Assembly: GCA_015258715.1 (NCBI GenBank)
Contig: JABZHR010000001.1
Span: 124,001-188,000 of the forward strand
Direction of reading: 5' to 3'
Origin: Atopobium sp.
Lineage (GTDB): Bacteria; Actinomycetota; Coriobacteriia; Coriobacteriales; Atopobiaceae
DNA: 64,000 bases
Positions 26,707-34,856 of this stretch are shown piece by piece (the stretch's first letter is position 1; each line of letters starts with the position of its first letter). The notes beneath the pieces were generated by a model. The model saw nothing but the letters and a program-made list of their open reading frames with translations. It did no database searches and was not told the origin of the DNA. Made by a program: the position numbers and the translations under genes.

Positions 26707-28989
26707 ATGAATACAAGTAAAGCTGCATTTCATGCGCTTTTCTCTAAGGACAAAGCCAAGAAATCAACTGGCATTCCTCTAAGTGCTGGTATGGTACTTG
26801 TTACCCTTGGCATCGTCTACGGTGACATTGGCACTTCTCCAATGTACACCATGAAGGCAATTATCGCTGGTAATGGTGGACTTCTTACCATGAGCACCGA
26901 TGTTGTTCTGGGCGCGCTCTCCCTCATCATTTGGACTCTGACGCTCATTACAACCGTTAAGTACGTCATGGTTGCAATGAAAGCAGACAACCACAATGAG
27001 GGCGGCATCTTTGCACTCTACAGTCTGGTTAAAAGAAGTGCTAAGTGGCTTATTATCCCAGCTATGATTGGTGGCGCAGCTCTTCTCGCCGATGGCATCT
27101 TAACTCCAGCGGTTACCGTCACTACCGCTATCGAGGGCCTGCGTACCATTCCTGCTGCGCATGCCATTATTGGTGATAAGCAGCACATTGTTGTTATCAT
27201 CACCATCGCTATTCTCTGCACGCTGTTTGCCTTGCAGAAGGCGGGTACTTCTACCATTGGTAAAGCTTTTGGCCCTGTCATGACCCTCTGGTTCTTGTTC
27301 CTGGGTGCTATGGGCGTTATGAATATACTTGCTGACATCAGTGTTGTCCGAGCTCTTAACCCAGTTCGCGGCATTATGTTCCTCTTTGACGGCAAACTAA
27401 ATGCTGCAGGACTTATGGTCTTGGGCAGCGTCTTCCTTTGTACTACCGGTGCAGAAGCTCTTTATTCTGACATGGGTCATGTTGGTAAAGACAATATTTA
27501 TGCCAGTTGGCCATTTGTTAAGGTATGCCTCATCTTGAACTACCTTGGCCAAGGAGCGTGGCTCATTACCAACCACACCAACGAGGGCCTCAACGCCATC
27601 AAAGACCTTAACCCCTTCTTTGAGATGCTTCCAGATCAGATTAGGCCTTTTGCCGTTGTTCTTTCTGCACTGGCTGCAATTATTGCCTCCCAGGCTCTGA
27701 TTACAGGTTCTTACTCCATTGTCTCTGAGGCAATTAAGCTTGATCTTATGCCTCACATCAAGATCAACTACCCATCCACCACAAAGGGCCAGATTTATAT
27801 TCCACTGGTCAATAACATCATGTGGGTTGGCTGCATTGGCGTTGTTCTTCTCTTCCAGAGCTCCGAGCATATGGAAGCAGCATACGGCCTTGCTATTACC
27901 GTTACCATGCTGATGACTTCAATTCTGCTTTACACCTATCTATCCGTCATCAGAAAGCGTATGTGGGCAGCAATTCCGTTCATCATCTTCTTTGGTGCTA
28001 TTGAGGCCATGTTCTTCTTCTCAAGCCTTACCAAGTTCTTCCACGGCGGCTACTTTACTGTTCTTATGGCTACCGCAATCTTTATTGTCATGTTTGTATG
28101 GCGTCGCGGTACCGCTGTTGAGAGAACGCAAAGCGTTTATCTGCCTGTTGATAAGTACATCGACCAGCTTCGTAGCTTGAGCCACGATGCAGATTATTCA
28201 ACTCTTGCTGATAACCTGGTCTTCCTTACTAACGATTCGTCCTTTGACAAGCTTGACCGCGACATCCTTTATTCCATCCTGGATAAGCGTCCAAAGCGTG
28301 CAAAAGCCTACTACTTCATTAACATCTCGCTGACAGATGACCCAAATACCCGTGAGTTTATCGTCAATGACTTTGGTACAGACTTCCTGTTCAAGATCAC
28401 CCTGCGTCTTGGCTTTAGGGTAAACCAGCGTATTAACACCTATCTGTATCAGATTGTTGGTGACCTGATTAAGAACAATCAGCTTGCTCCACAGAATCAC
28501 AAGTATTCCATCTACAAGGAGCACTCCGAAATTGGTGACTTTAGATTCTGTCTGCTGCGTAAGGTACTAGCTCCAGAGACTGACATCAACGGTTTTGACG
28601 CTCGCTGCCTTGAACTTAAGTACTTTATTCGTCGTATCTGCGGATCTCCTGCTCGCTGGTATGGTCTTGAGAACTCCAACATTGTCTTTGAGTACGTTCC
28701 TTTGTTCTCCAAGGTTAAGCGTGAGCAGAAACTCATCCGTATCATGCTTGATGATGCGGCTCAGACAGGTCCTATGCCACTTGTTGAGGCTCCTATGAAA
28801 GAGCGCATTGCAGAGATTGAGGAAGATGAGGATATCTTTGCAGAGGCACTGCACAAGGAGCGCGTTGAAAACGCAGCTACCGTTGCAGACTATGTTGGTG
28901 GCGATACCGCTAGCTTCCGTCCCCTTAAGCTTGATGAGGAAGCGGCCGATGAAGATGTCTTTGAAGAGCAGCAGGACAGTAATCACTAA
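26707..28989 (+). CDS. kup: Kup-type low-affinity potassium transporter
   Basis: A 760-aa KUP/HAK/KT family K+/H+ symporter. The family signature VYGDIGTSPMYTMKA occurs at residues 38-52 and DNHNEGGIFALYSLV follows. About twelve membrane helices end near residue 465, and a long cytoplasmic C-terminal domain of about 290 residues follows (RTQSVYLPVDKY onward), ending in an acidic tail rich in Glu and Asp. The ATG has GAGAGGA seven bases upstream. The gene is monocistronic, between a palindrome-containing promoter region and a terminator. Confidence 0.95.
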   Translation: MNTSKAAFHALFSKDKAKKSTGIPLSAGMVLVTLGIVYGDIGTSPMYTMKAIIAGNGGLLTMSTDVVLGALSLIIWTLTLITTVKYVMVAMKADNHNEGGIFALYSLVKRSAKWLIIPAMIGGAALLADGILTPAVTVTTAIEGLRTIPAAHAIIGDKQHIVVIITIAILCTLFALQKAGTSTIGKAFGPVMTLWFLFLGAMGVMNILADISVVRALNPVRGIMFLFDGKLNAAGLMVLGSVFLCTTGAEALYSDMGHVGKDNIYASWPFVKVCLILNYLGQGAWLITNHTNEGLNAIKDLNPFFEMLPDQIRPFAVVLSALAAIIASQALITGSYSIVSEAIKLDLMPHIKINYPSTTKGQIYIPLVNNIMWVGCIGVVLLFQSSEHMEAAYGLAITVTMLMTSILLYTYLSVIRKRMWAAIPFIIFFGAIEAMFFFSSLTKFFHGGYFTVLMATAIFIVMFVWRRGTAVERTQSVYLPVDKYIDQLRSLSHDADYSTLADNLVFLTNDSSFDKLDRDILYSILDKRPKRAKAYYFINISLTDDPNTREFIVNDFGTDFLFKITLRLGFRVNQRINTYLYQIVGDLIKNNQLAPQNHKYSIYKEHSEIGDFRFCLLRKVLAPETDINGFDARCLELKYFIRRICGSPARWYGLENSNIVFEYVPLFSKVKREQKLIRIMLDDAAQTGPMPLVEAPMKERIAEIEEDEDIFAEALHKERVENAATVADYVGGDTASFRPLKLDEEAADEDVFEEQQDSNH

Positions 28990-29021
28990 TCTAGTGCCTA
29001 GTACTTTCTACTAGTTACAAC

Positions 29022-29053
29022 AAAAGCCGGCAGATTGTATCTGTCGGCTTTTT
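29022..29053. terminator. Terminator between kup and the HAD gene
   Basis: AAAAGCCG and CAGAT pair with ATCTG and CGGCTTTT, with T-runs on both sides. It can serve both convergent genes. Confidence 0.88.
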
Positions 29054-29108
29054 CATTAACATCGTGTTGCGAAAATCTCTAAAGTACCACTCCTTCAGCG
29101 CCAAGTGC

Positions 29109-30011
29109 TTACTCCCCCAGTGCCCACGTAAGGAATCGCGAGAAACCCGCCTCATCGTTAGTGAGTGTGATATAGGCTGCTGCCTCAAAATCTTCACGAC
29201 GAGCGTTTGCAACTGCCGTGCCCATTCCCGCCGCAGAAAGCATGGCGACATCATTGAGCGAGTCACCAAAAGCTGCGGCGTTCTCTGTAGAGAGGCCAAG
29301 ATAGTTGCAGAGCCACTGAAGCGCTGCGCCCTTAGAAGTCCCTTCAGCCAGGATTTCCATTCCCATACTCATGGAAGCTGTGCCACTGAGTCCCTTTACC
29401 GAAGCTACAGCATCTGCTACAAGTGCCTGGTACTTCTCGCCTTCTGCAACAGACCAGTAGGAACCAAGACGCTCAATGGTAGTAACGCCTTCAATAAACT
29501 CCTCAACACTTTGATCAAAAGGTGTGCGAGAACGCTGCATAAATGCTGCGTGATCTGCAGGAATACCAAGCTGTGTAATCAAATTGTGTCTTGAGCGCTC
29601 CTGATAGACACCGCCATCCGCAAAAATATCAAACGTAACTGGATACTCTTTAAGTTTTTGATACAACTCAAGAGCCTGCTCTTTTGTCACTGTAGATTCG
29701 TGAAGAACAGTCTGAGTGGAAAGATCTCTGATAACAGCACCGTCGCAAGAAACCACATATTTAGAAGCAGGATGATTCACAACCTCTTTTGGAAGCACGT
29801 TAAAAGCACGCCCAGAACATGGAACAAAAGGAATGCCTAGCTCAGCCAGACGATCCAACATTGCCATGTTTTTGGAATCAAGAGATTTATCGGTATGCAA
29901 AAATGTCTCATCCATATCGGAAAAGACAATATCTACTTTCAGATTTGATGCATCTTGAGTAAGCCAAGACTGCTTCTGAGCAATGAGTTCTTCAGTTGAA
30001 AGCTCTGACAA
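29109..30011 (-). CDS. HAD superfamily hydrolase, Cof type (IIB)
   Basis: A 300-aa cytosolic phosphatase of the Cof-like HAD group acting on sugar phosphates or similar small phosphates. Motif I FSDMDETFLH (nucleophile Asp), motif II PCSGRAF, a lysine in GTSKGAALQ and motif IV AAFGDSLNDVAML are all present. The C2B cap lies between about residues 85 and 210. The substrate is not predictable. The ACT-domain gene is 12 bp upstream in the same direction, so the two are likely one operon. Confidence 0.93.
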   Translation of the reverse strand: MSELSTEELIAQKQSWLTQDASNLKVDIVFSDMDETFLHTDKSLDSKNMAMLDRLAELGIPFVPCSGRAFNVLPKEVVNHPASKYVVSCDGAVIRDLSTQTVLHESTVTKEQALELYQKLKEYPVTFDIFADGGVYQERSRHNLITQLGIPADHAAFMQRSRTPFDQSVEEFIEGVTTIERLGSYWSVAEGEKYQALVADAVASVKGLSGTASMSMGMEILAEGTSKGAALQWLCNYLGLSTENAAAFGDSLNDVAMLSAAGMGTAVANARREDFEAAAYITLTNDEAGFSRFLTWALGE

Positions 30012-30023
30012 AACACTACCTCT

Positions 30024-30311
30024 TTATGGACGATACATAAACGTGAAGACCTCTTCACGCTGCATGTTAACCTGTACACCAAGCTTTTCTGAGACGGCAT
30101 CAAGACGCTCTTTGAGGCTCAAGAAAGACTCGGCATCCTGAAGTTCAACCAGCATGGTCATGGTAAAAATACCAGATAGAATAGTCTGTGCAATATCAAG
30201 GATATTTGCATTTGATTCAGCCAAAGTGGTAGAAATTGCTGCAACAATTCCTGGAGCATCGCTGCCCAAAACAGTAACAACAGCACGATTTGCAGATGTT
30301 TCTGAAGCCAT
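30024..30311 (-). CDS. ACT domain protein (UPF0237 type)
   Basis: A 95-aa single ACT domain: AVVTVLGSDAPGIVAAISTT at the ligand-binding loop, then NANILDIAQTIL and a second beta strand ending VEVFTFMYRP-like residues. Stand-alone ACT proteins of this kind (E. coli GcvR-like or UPF0237) are thought to bind amino acids and regulate partners. Length matches the family. It lies upstream of the HAD phosphatase gene. Ligand unknown. Confidence 0.9.
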   Translation of the reverse strand: MASETSANRAVVTVLGSDAPGIVAAISTTLAESNANILDIAQTILSGIFTMTMLVELQDAESFLSLKERLDAVSEKLGVQVNMQREEVFTFMYRP

Positions 30312-30348
30312 AATTTCCCATCTCTTGAACGGATGGGTTAATTATAAG

Positions 30349-30849
30349 CTACGCTTTTCCAATTTCTACGCCATAGCGCGAACTAAACACCTTTTGAATC
30401 TCATCGACGGTACAATTAAGTGCCGTAATAAGCTCGTAAAGACCGCGATTACTGGCCATCTTAAAAATTCTCTCGTGAGAAACAGGTGGTTTCTTGTTGA
30501 GCGAACGCGCCTTATCAATACGAGCTCTAAATGTTTTAGCAATACTAATGGAGTCTTTACAAGAACCTTCTCTGATGGCATGTCTAAAGTGAGATTCTTC
30601 AAGAGAGGCGTTGTGGATGTGAAAGGTAATGAGTTCAATTTGAGGATACATATCAACAAGATCTGTAGCCTCATCACGCGTCATAAGATCGCGGAGTCTA
30701 AATTCTTGATCAAGAGGAAATACAATCTGAACAGGATGTTTTTGCCCAATAGGAGACAAAACGTAGGCCGGAGTAGGCTCCGAAACTACATTTTCAACAA
30801 GACATACGCCCTGACCTGGGTGAACGCAAAACTCGCCAACAGCCCGCAT
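30349..30849 (-). CDS. CarD/CdnL-like RNA polymerase-binding regulator
   Basis: A 166-aa protein whose first 60 residues resemble the CarD/CdnL/TRCF RNA-polymerase interacting domain (VGEFCVHPGQGVCLVENV, then PIQIVFPLDQ-like strands). The rest is helical, including RIFKMASNRGLYELITAL-like helices, as in the DNA-binding part of CarD proteins. The homology is moderate. CarD proteins stabilise open promoter complexes and often control rRNA and stress genes. The frame extends eight codons upstream, but the ATG at 30849 has GAGAGGAG before it. It stands between an ACT gene and a hairpin-containing gap. Confidence 0.75.
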   Translation of the reverse strand: MRAVGEFCVHPGQGVCLVENVVSEPTPAYVLSPIGQKHPVQIVFPLDQEFRLRDLMTRDEATDLVDMYPQIELITFHIHNASLEESHFRHAIREGSCKDSISIAKTFRARIDKARSLNKKPPVSHERIFKMASNRGLYELITALNCTVDEIQKVFSSRYGVEIGKA

Positions 30850-30903
30850 AACACCACTCCTCTCGGATAACAATAGTATATCATGAGAGGCCTGTTATAC
30901 GCT

Positions 30904-30939
30904 AATGACCTGCAACTTTATAACTTGTCGCAGGTCATT
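30904..30939. repeat. Inverted repeat upstream of the CarD-like gene
   Basis: AATGACCTGC (30904-30913) pairs perfectly with GCAGGTCATT (30930-30939). No T-run follows on either strand, so it is a poor intrinsic terminator. It lies between the end of the cyclophilin gene and the start of the CarD-like gene. Confidence 0.6.
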
Positions 30940-30970
30940 CAATAACATAACAATATTTTATATAAGGAAT

Positions 30971-31711
30971 CTAATCAATCATTGTGATGGACTCAATGAC
31001 TGGCTGCTCTGAAGCAGGGATAGTTCCATTTGAATCGGTTGGGGTTACGCCTTTACAAATTGCATCGACAACGTCCATTCCACTTGTTACCGTGCCAAAT
31101 GCAGCGTAATTTCCATTCAGAGTTGAGTTGTCGGCCTGCATGATAAAGAACTGTGAGCTTGCCGAGTTTGGATCTTGGGCGCGTGCCATGGAAATAGTTC
31201 CACGTGTATGCGAGATGTTATTCTCGACACCGTTTTTGGTGAACTCGCCCTTGATTTTATTCTCGGATCCACCCAAGCCATTGCCCTTAGGATCTCCACC
31301 TTGAATCATGAAGCCGTCAATAATGCGATGGAACGTAAGGCCATTATAGAAGCCTGACTCGGCAAGATGAGCAAAATTAGAAACCGTAATAGGCGCAACG
31401 TTTGCATTAAGAGTTGCCTCGATAGTGCCGTAATCCTTCACCACAATGCGAACATGGTGAATGCCCTTTGCATACGGGTCATCCGCTGCTACAGAATCAA
31501 TGTAGCCCTTATTTTGTGAGCTCTGAGACTGCGTCTGTTGCGTCTGTTGCGTCTGTTGCGTCTGTTGCGTCTGTTGCGTCTGTTGTGATTGCGAGCTTGC
31601 TTGTGACTGAGACTTATCAGCACCCCTCATAAGAGAGAAGAATATTGCTCCTACCGCAAGCACAACAATAACAACAACACCATACAGTCGGCGGTTCTTT
31701 GTTTGAAACAC
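30971..31711 (-). CDS. Cyclophilin-type peptidyl-prolyl isomerase, membrane-anchored
   Basis: A 246-aa extracytoplasmic PPIase. An uncleaved signal anchor (about residues 10-28, GVVVIVVLAVGAIFFSLM) is followed by a Ser/Gln-rich linker with TQQ repeats (residues about 43-61) and a cyclophilin domain. The domain has FHRIIDGFMIQGGDP, containing the catalytic Arg, and the SQFFIMQ and FGTVTSGMDVVD motifs. The linker probably spans the cell wall zone. It should help fold exported proteins. The tannase-like lipoprotein gene lies 15 bp upstream in the same direction. Confidence 0.94.
   Translation of the reverse strand: MFQTKNRRLYGVVVIVVLAVGAIFFSLMRGADKSQSQASSQSQQTQQTQQTQQTQQTQQTQSQSSQNKGYIDSVAADDPYAKGIHHVRIVVKDYGTIEATLNANVAPITVSNFAHLAESGFYNGLTFHRIIDGFMIQGGDPKGNGLGGSENKIKGEFTKNGVENNISHTRGTISMARAQDPNSASSQFFIMQADNSTLNGNYAAFGTVTSGMDVVDAICKGVTPTDSNGTIPASEQPVIESITMID
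31532..31585 (-). repeat. Six tandem copies of a 9-bp unit in the cyclophilin gene
   Basis: CGTCTGTTG is repeated six times without interruption and encodes TQQ repeats in the linker. The unit is in frame, so copy-number changes would lengthen or shorten the linker without breaking the gene. Confidence 0.95.
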
Positions 31712-31726
31712 GCTATGCCCTCCTCT

Positions 31727-33550
31727 TTAAGCAGACGCGCACGAAACAATCCAAGACACCAGGTTGGCAGTTGCATTACCTGTTCTCTCGGCAAGAACGT
31801 GGCCCTTATCCCAAACAAGCGTGTAATCAACACTGCTCACGCCCGAAAAATGCTTTAGAGACAGACCCAAATTGAACGAGGTGCAGATTGAAGTATCAGT
31901 ATTCTGAGCGCCCTCATTAATACGCCAATAAGGAGCAACCGATGCTGTCTGATAGCCTTTGTAAGATGCGCTGGTAAAGTACAGCGGATTGAACATATCA
32001 ACACGAGTTGGAATGTCATTCTCCAGCGTATCAGCCTTATTCAGATCAGAGGTCCAATCATTAGCGTAGCTGGACTTCCAATCGGCAAGCTTCATGTAAG
32101 TATCAAGGTTCTTTTTAATGAGGTCAGCAGTCTGCTCATCAAAATGCAGCGTACTTTGCTCGCCAACACCAAAAAGCTGATTAGCGCGGGTGCTTCTATC
32201 AGGAGCGTCAAAAGCTCCAACTGGAAGCGACGCGCCTCTTAAAGCTCGCGAGAAACCCCTCAAATTCTCAAGCTCAACGCTCTGACGACGAAGGTTATAT
32301 ACAACCCAAATAGATTCTGAGTTCAGAGAGCCAAAATAGTGCTCAGCAGTATCGTAGATAGTAGATTGAACCTGCTGAGTAGCAGGAGCTGCATTATCTG
32401 TACCACGAACCGTTGCGAGATTTGGGTCACCTGGGAACGTAGGCTCTTCCAATCGCTGAGGCGTAGAGGTGTATGGGAATGCGTTGTCCCTAACAAAGTT
32501 ATTCGCAGAAGTCTTGAGCTCGTTGATAAGAAGGTCTGCATATGATCCAGCGGTATAGACGCCAGAGTTAGTCTCATCAAGACTGACCTTGCTGTCATTG
32601 CTGTCGAGAAGATCCATGTTGTTGACAAATGAAGCATATGCACCAGCAAGATCTTGTGAGAGAGGTTGGGTCCATACACCCTCAGCACGAGAGTCTGTTG
32701 CATCTGCATACTGACCAGCTGACCACTCATACGCTGCGTCTGCAAGGTCGTATGAAGTTGCAGGACACCATGAAGCGCTGCCGTAAATAGAGTCTGAAAG
32801 TTGCTCGCCCTTCTCACTATGTGTAGCAGCGCCAACCGCCTTAAGATATGGCGTATAGAGCGGAGAGTCTCCTGAGGTACCCAGCACCGCACTGAGGCCA
32901 CCGCCAGCTGCAAAGCCAAACACAAAAATCTTTGATGTATTGCATGGGAGCAGCTCGTTGTTGTAGCGCAAATACCTGATAGCAGCCTTGAAATCTACTG
33001 CTGGCCAAGGAGATCCACCAGCGTAAAGCTCGTCCGAGCCTGTAGTTGAATCGTAACCGGCACTTCTACCGCGGAAACCTGCGTATACGTACACAAAGCC
33101 AGCCTCAAGGTACGGTGCGAGGCCTTCGTATGCGTAGCTTGTAGGAGCGCTCTGAGGGAACAGCGTTGCTGTATTAATAGGCATAACAATAGGTGCGGTA
33201 CGTGCGGTGAAGCTGCCTACAACGGCTTTCTCGCTTACTTCGCACTCGTACGTCGAGCCCTTCTTGGTTCCCGAGAAATACTTACCAGGCACAAAAACTG
33301 AGAGAGTGTTTACCGACTTGCTTGCAGGCTTAGTGCAGTACTGAATGCCCAGCTGATAGTAGCAGTCGTTATCCTCATCATAGCTCCACTGGGTCATGTC
33401 CAGCTTGAGTGACTTGAACTCTTCGGGGTCCACGTTAGATGCAGGTTGATTCGTATCATCAGATGTCCTTGCTTGTGGAGTGCATGCGGCCAAGGTGCCT
33501 GCAGCTCCCAAAGCAGAAAGGGACAAGAATTCTTTTCTCGTAAAGGCCAT
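31727..33550 (-). CDS. Tannase-like alpha/beta hydrolase lipoprotein lacking the catalytic Ser
   Basis: A 607-aa exported protein. The N-terminus TRKEFLSLSALGAAGTLAAC combines a Tat-like start with a lipobox, so it is probably a Tat-exported lipoprotein. The rest resembles tannase-family esterases: YVYAGFRGRSAGYDST, then VDFKAAIRYLRYN, and the nucleophile elbow, normally GxSxG. Here the elbow reads VFGFAAGGGLSAVLG, checked at the codon level (GGC TTT GCA GCT GGC), so the nucleophile position is Ala. The downstream GDSPLYTPYL and a C-terminal His (WDKGHVLAE) are kept, but the usual RHG before DTS is NEG. It is probably a non-catalytic relative; ligand unknown. SD is weak (GAGGGG). Confidence 0.78.
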   Translation of the reverse strand: MAFTRKEFLSLSALGAAGTLAACTPQARTSDDTNQPASNVDPEEFKSLKLDMTQWSYDEDNDCYYQLGIQYCTKPASKSVNTLSVFVPGKYFSGTKKGSTYECEVSEKAVVGSFTARTAPIVMPINTATLFPQSAPTSYAYEGLAPYLEAGFVYVYAGFRGRSAGYDSTTGSDELYAGGSPWPAVDFKAAIRYLRYNNELLPCNTSKIFVFGFAAGGGLSAVLGTSGDSPLYTPYLKAVGAATHSEKGEQLSDSIYGSASWCPATSYDLADAAYEWSAGQYADATDSRAEGVWTQPLSQDLAGAYASFVNNMDLLDSNDSKVSLDETNSGVYTAGSYADLLINELKTSANNFVRDNAFPYTSTPQRLEEPTFPGDPNLATVRGTDNAAPATQQVQSTIYDTAEHYFGSLNSESIWVVYNLRRQSVELENLRGFSRALRGASLPVGAFDAPDRSTRANQLFGVGEQSTLHFDEQTADLIKKNLDTYMKLADWKSSYANDWTSDLNKADTLENDIPTRVDMFNPLYFTSASYKGYQTASVAPYWRINEGAQNTDTSICTSFNLGLSLKHFSGVSSVDYTLVWDKGHVLAERTGNATANLVSWIVSCASA

Positions 33551-33678
33551 AATTTCCCCTCGAATAGTTTATTCAGTGGAGGCAGCAACGACCGCTGACC
33601 TAGTTCAAGCTAGTCATCTATTGTACCAATTTGCAAACGTGTATGCTTAAGAGCGAGCGTTTAGAGAAACGAGTTAGC

Positions 33679-33948
33679 ATGTCAAAAATCGTCAACTTTT
33701 TTGACCTCATTCATCTTAATGAAAGGCTTGCTCAGCAGGGCCTTTTGAGCAAAGTCCATCTGCGTGATGCATGCGGCAAACAGTCTCTGTGGATAGAGCT
33801 CCCCTCTGGCGAGAAAACCGATGAGCACGAGAAAATCGACGGTCAAGAACTCGAGAAAACAAAGGAGCAAATTGTAGCGTTTTTTGCAATAAAGGGTATG
33901 ACCGTTGAATTTGACCTCACTGGCGGAAAAAATTTCTGGATTGTATAA
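33679..33948 (+). CDS. Small RDAC-motif protein
   Basis: An 89-aa acidic cytosolic protein (105 aa if started at 33631). It contains the motif HLRDACGKQSLWIEL near residue 30, the feature after which RDAC family proteins are named. The remainder is charged, with a final beta-strand-like segment (MTVEFDLTGGKNFWIV). No enzymatic motif is visible. It stands alone between a divergent lipoprotein gene and tRNA-Phe. Function unknown. Confidence 0.7.
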   Translation: MSKIVNFFDLIHLNERLAQQGLLSKVHLRDACGKQSLWIELPSGEKTDEHEKIDGQELEKTKEQIVAFFAIKGMTVEFDLTGGKNFWIV

Positions 33949-34009
33949 ATTGCCCGCTTGACGAAGCGCTTGAGTCTGTTATAGTAAATAAGCTTTTCGA
34001 AGCACCAAT

Positions 34010-34085
34010 GGCTGGGTAGCTCAGTTGGTAGAGCAGGGGACTGAAAATCCCCGTGTCAGGGGTTCGATTCCCTTCCCCGCCACCA
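34010..34085 (+). tRNA. tRNA-Phe (anticodon GAA)
   Basis: A 76-nt cloverleaf with CCA encoded. D-arm GCTC/GAGC, anticodon arm GGGGA-CTGAAAA-TCCCC with GAA, T-loop GTTCGATT. The acceptor stem pairs except for one U-C opposition at position 4. It forms the left edge of the AT-rich accessory island. Confidence 0.96.
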
Positions 34086-34096
34086 CTTTAACGCTC

Positions 34097-34128
34097 AGGT
34101 TGATACCATCTTGGTATCAACCTTTTTT
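34097..34128 (+). terminator. Terminator after tRNA-Phe
   Basis: AGGTTGATACC pairs with GGTATCAACCT around ATCTT, followed by six T. Confidence 0.93.
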
Positions 34129-34321
34129 GTTATCTGCGGCTTGTGTAGTACGAGTGGCTTACGAGTTGTTCCAAGTGTCTTACGAGTGTTTAACACGTAA
34201 GCGTTTGTGCTAATGGATATATAAACGGTTGCTTCTGTATAAAACGATAAAGGTGTTGCACTAGCAATGAGAATTCAAGAGTAAGTATTACCATTGCAAC
34301 CCAACTTCTATTGATAAAAGT
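34129..34321. other. Gene-free stretch at the left end of the island
   Basis: No gene is supported. Two copies of CTTACGAGT lie at about 34158 and 34180, and a nearby TAACACGTAA-like sequence follows. No copy of the tRNA 3' end was found nearby that could mark an attachment site. Confidence 0.4.
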
Positions 34322-34651
34322 CTATTGCTGTCCATGCATCATAAAATAAACCATATTTCCAACTATATATAACGCGCCAATAAACGCGAATGAGAGTGTG
34401 ATAACCTGCAACAAAAAGGAATCAGAAAGCAGCATGATTAGCACGGAATAGATAAGCGTTACTGCTGCTATAATACATATACCAATACCTGCTCTTTTTG
34501 TAAACTCTTCCCTGTATTTTAAGGGAATCAAAATAATATTATACCAATGTACTAGGAAGGGATTTTTAGTTTTTATCAGCACATAGCCAATATACAAAAA
34601 GCAAAGGCTAATAATACCTATCGCTATGCCCTTGTAAATATTAGCATCCAT
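34322..34651 (-). CDS. Small membrane protein of the radical-SAM peptide operon
   Basis: A 109-aa protein with three predicted membrane helices (about 7-25, 54-74 and 79-101). The segment between the first two (NPFLVHWYNIILIPLKYREE) is faintly like DUF3784/SdpI-type small membrane proteins, but the match is weak. The ATG at 34651 overlaps the stop of the precursor gene by 11 bp, with GAAGGG upstream, so it is the last gene of the operon. By position it could be an immunity protein or part of an exporter; this is inference. AT-rich like its neighbours. Confidence 0.75.
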   Translation of the reverse strand: MDANIYKGIAIGIISLCFLYIGYVLIKTKNPFLVHWYNIILIPLKYREEFTKRAGIGICIIAAVTLIYSVLIMLLSDSFLLQVITLSFAFIGALYIVGNMVYFMMHGQQ

Positions 34652-34856
34652 GGGTATTCAACCCTTCAAGGTTTGGATTCACTCCTGGAATTACGATAAC
34701 CTGAAAACCTGCAACTACGGTTACAGCCAACAGAATATTTTGACCAATCGCATAATTCACGTCATAAACAACATCAGCTTGAACAACTCTAGAATTGCTC
34801 GATTCAATCCCATTGATGTATTCAAGTGTGGGCTTAGAATACTCTAGTTTTTTCAT
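34641..34856 (-). CDS. Candidate radical-SAM RiPP precursor peptide
   Basis: A 71-aa peptide with a leader typical of RRE-guided peptides, starting MKKLEYSKPTLEYING (the KPxLE pattern is common in such leaders). It continues with polar residues to about position 35 and then a hydrophobic segment QNILLAVTVVAGFQVIVIPG, and it ends NPNLEGLNTHGC with a terminal Cys. The hydrophobic segment could be the core or a membrane-active part. The start is firm: AGGGGAG lies six bases before the ATG. The gene begins 23 bp inside the end of the radical SAM gene, so translation is coupled. No cleavage site can be fixed, and the class does not match a RiPP family known to me. Confidence 0.72.
   Translation of the reverse strand: MKKLEYSKPTLEYINGIESSNSRVVQADVVYDVNYAIGQNILLAVTVVAGFQVIVIPGVNPNLEGLNTHGC

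Noticed and set aside
31532..31585. CRISPR-like repeat
   Set aside because: The 9-bp units are contiguous with no spacers and lie within a coding sequence.
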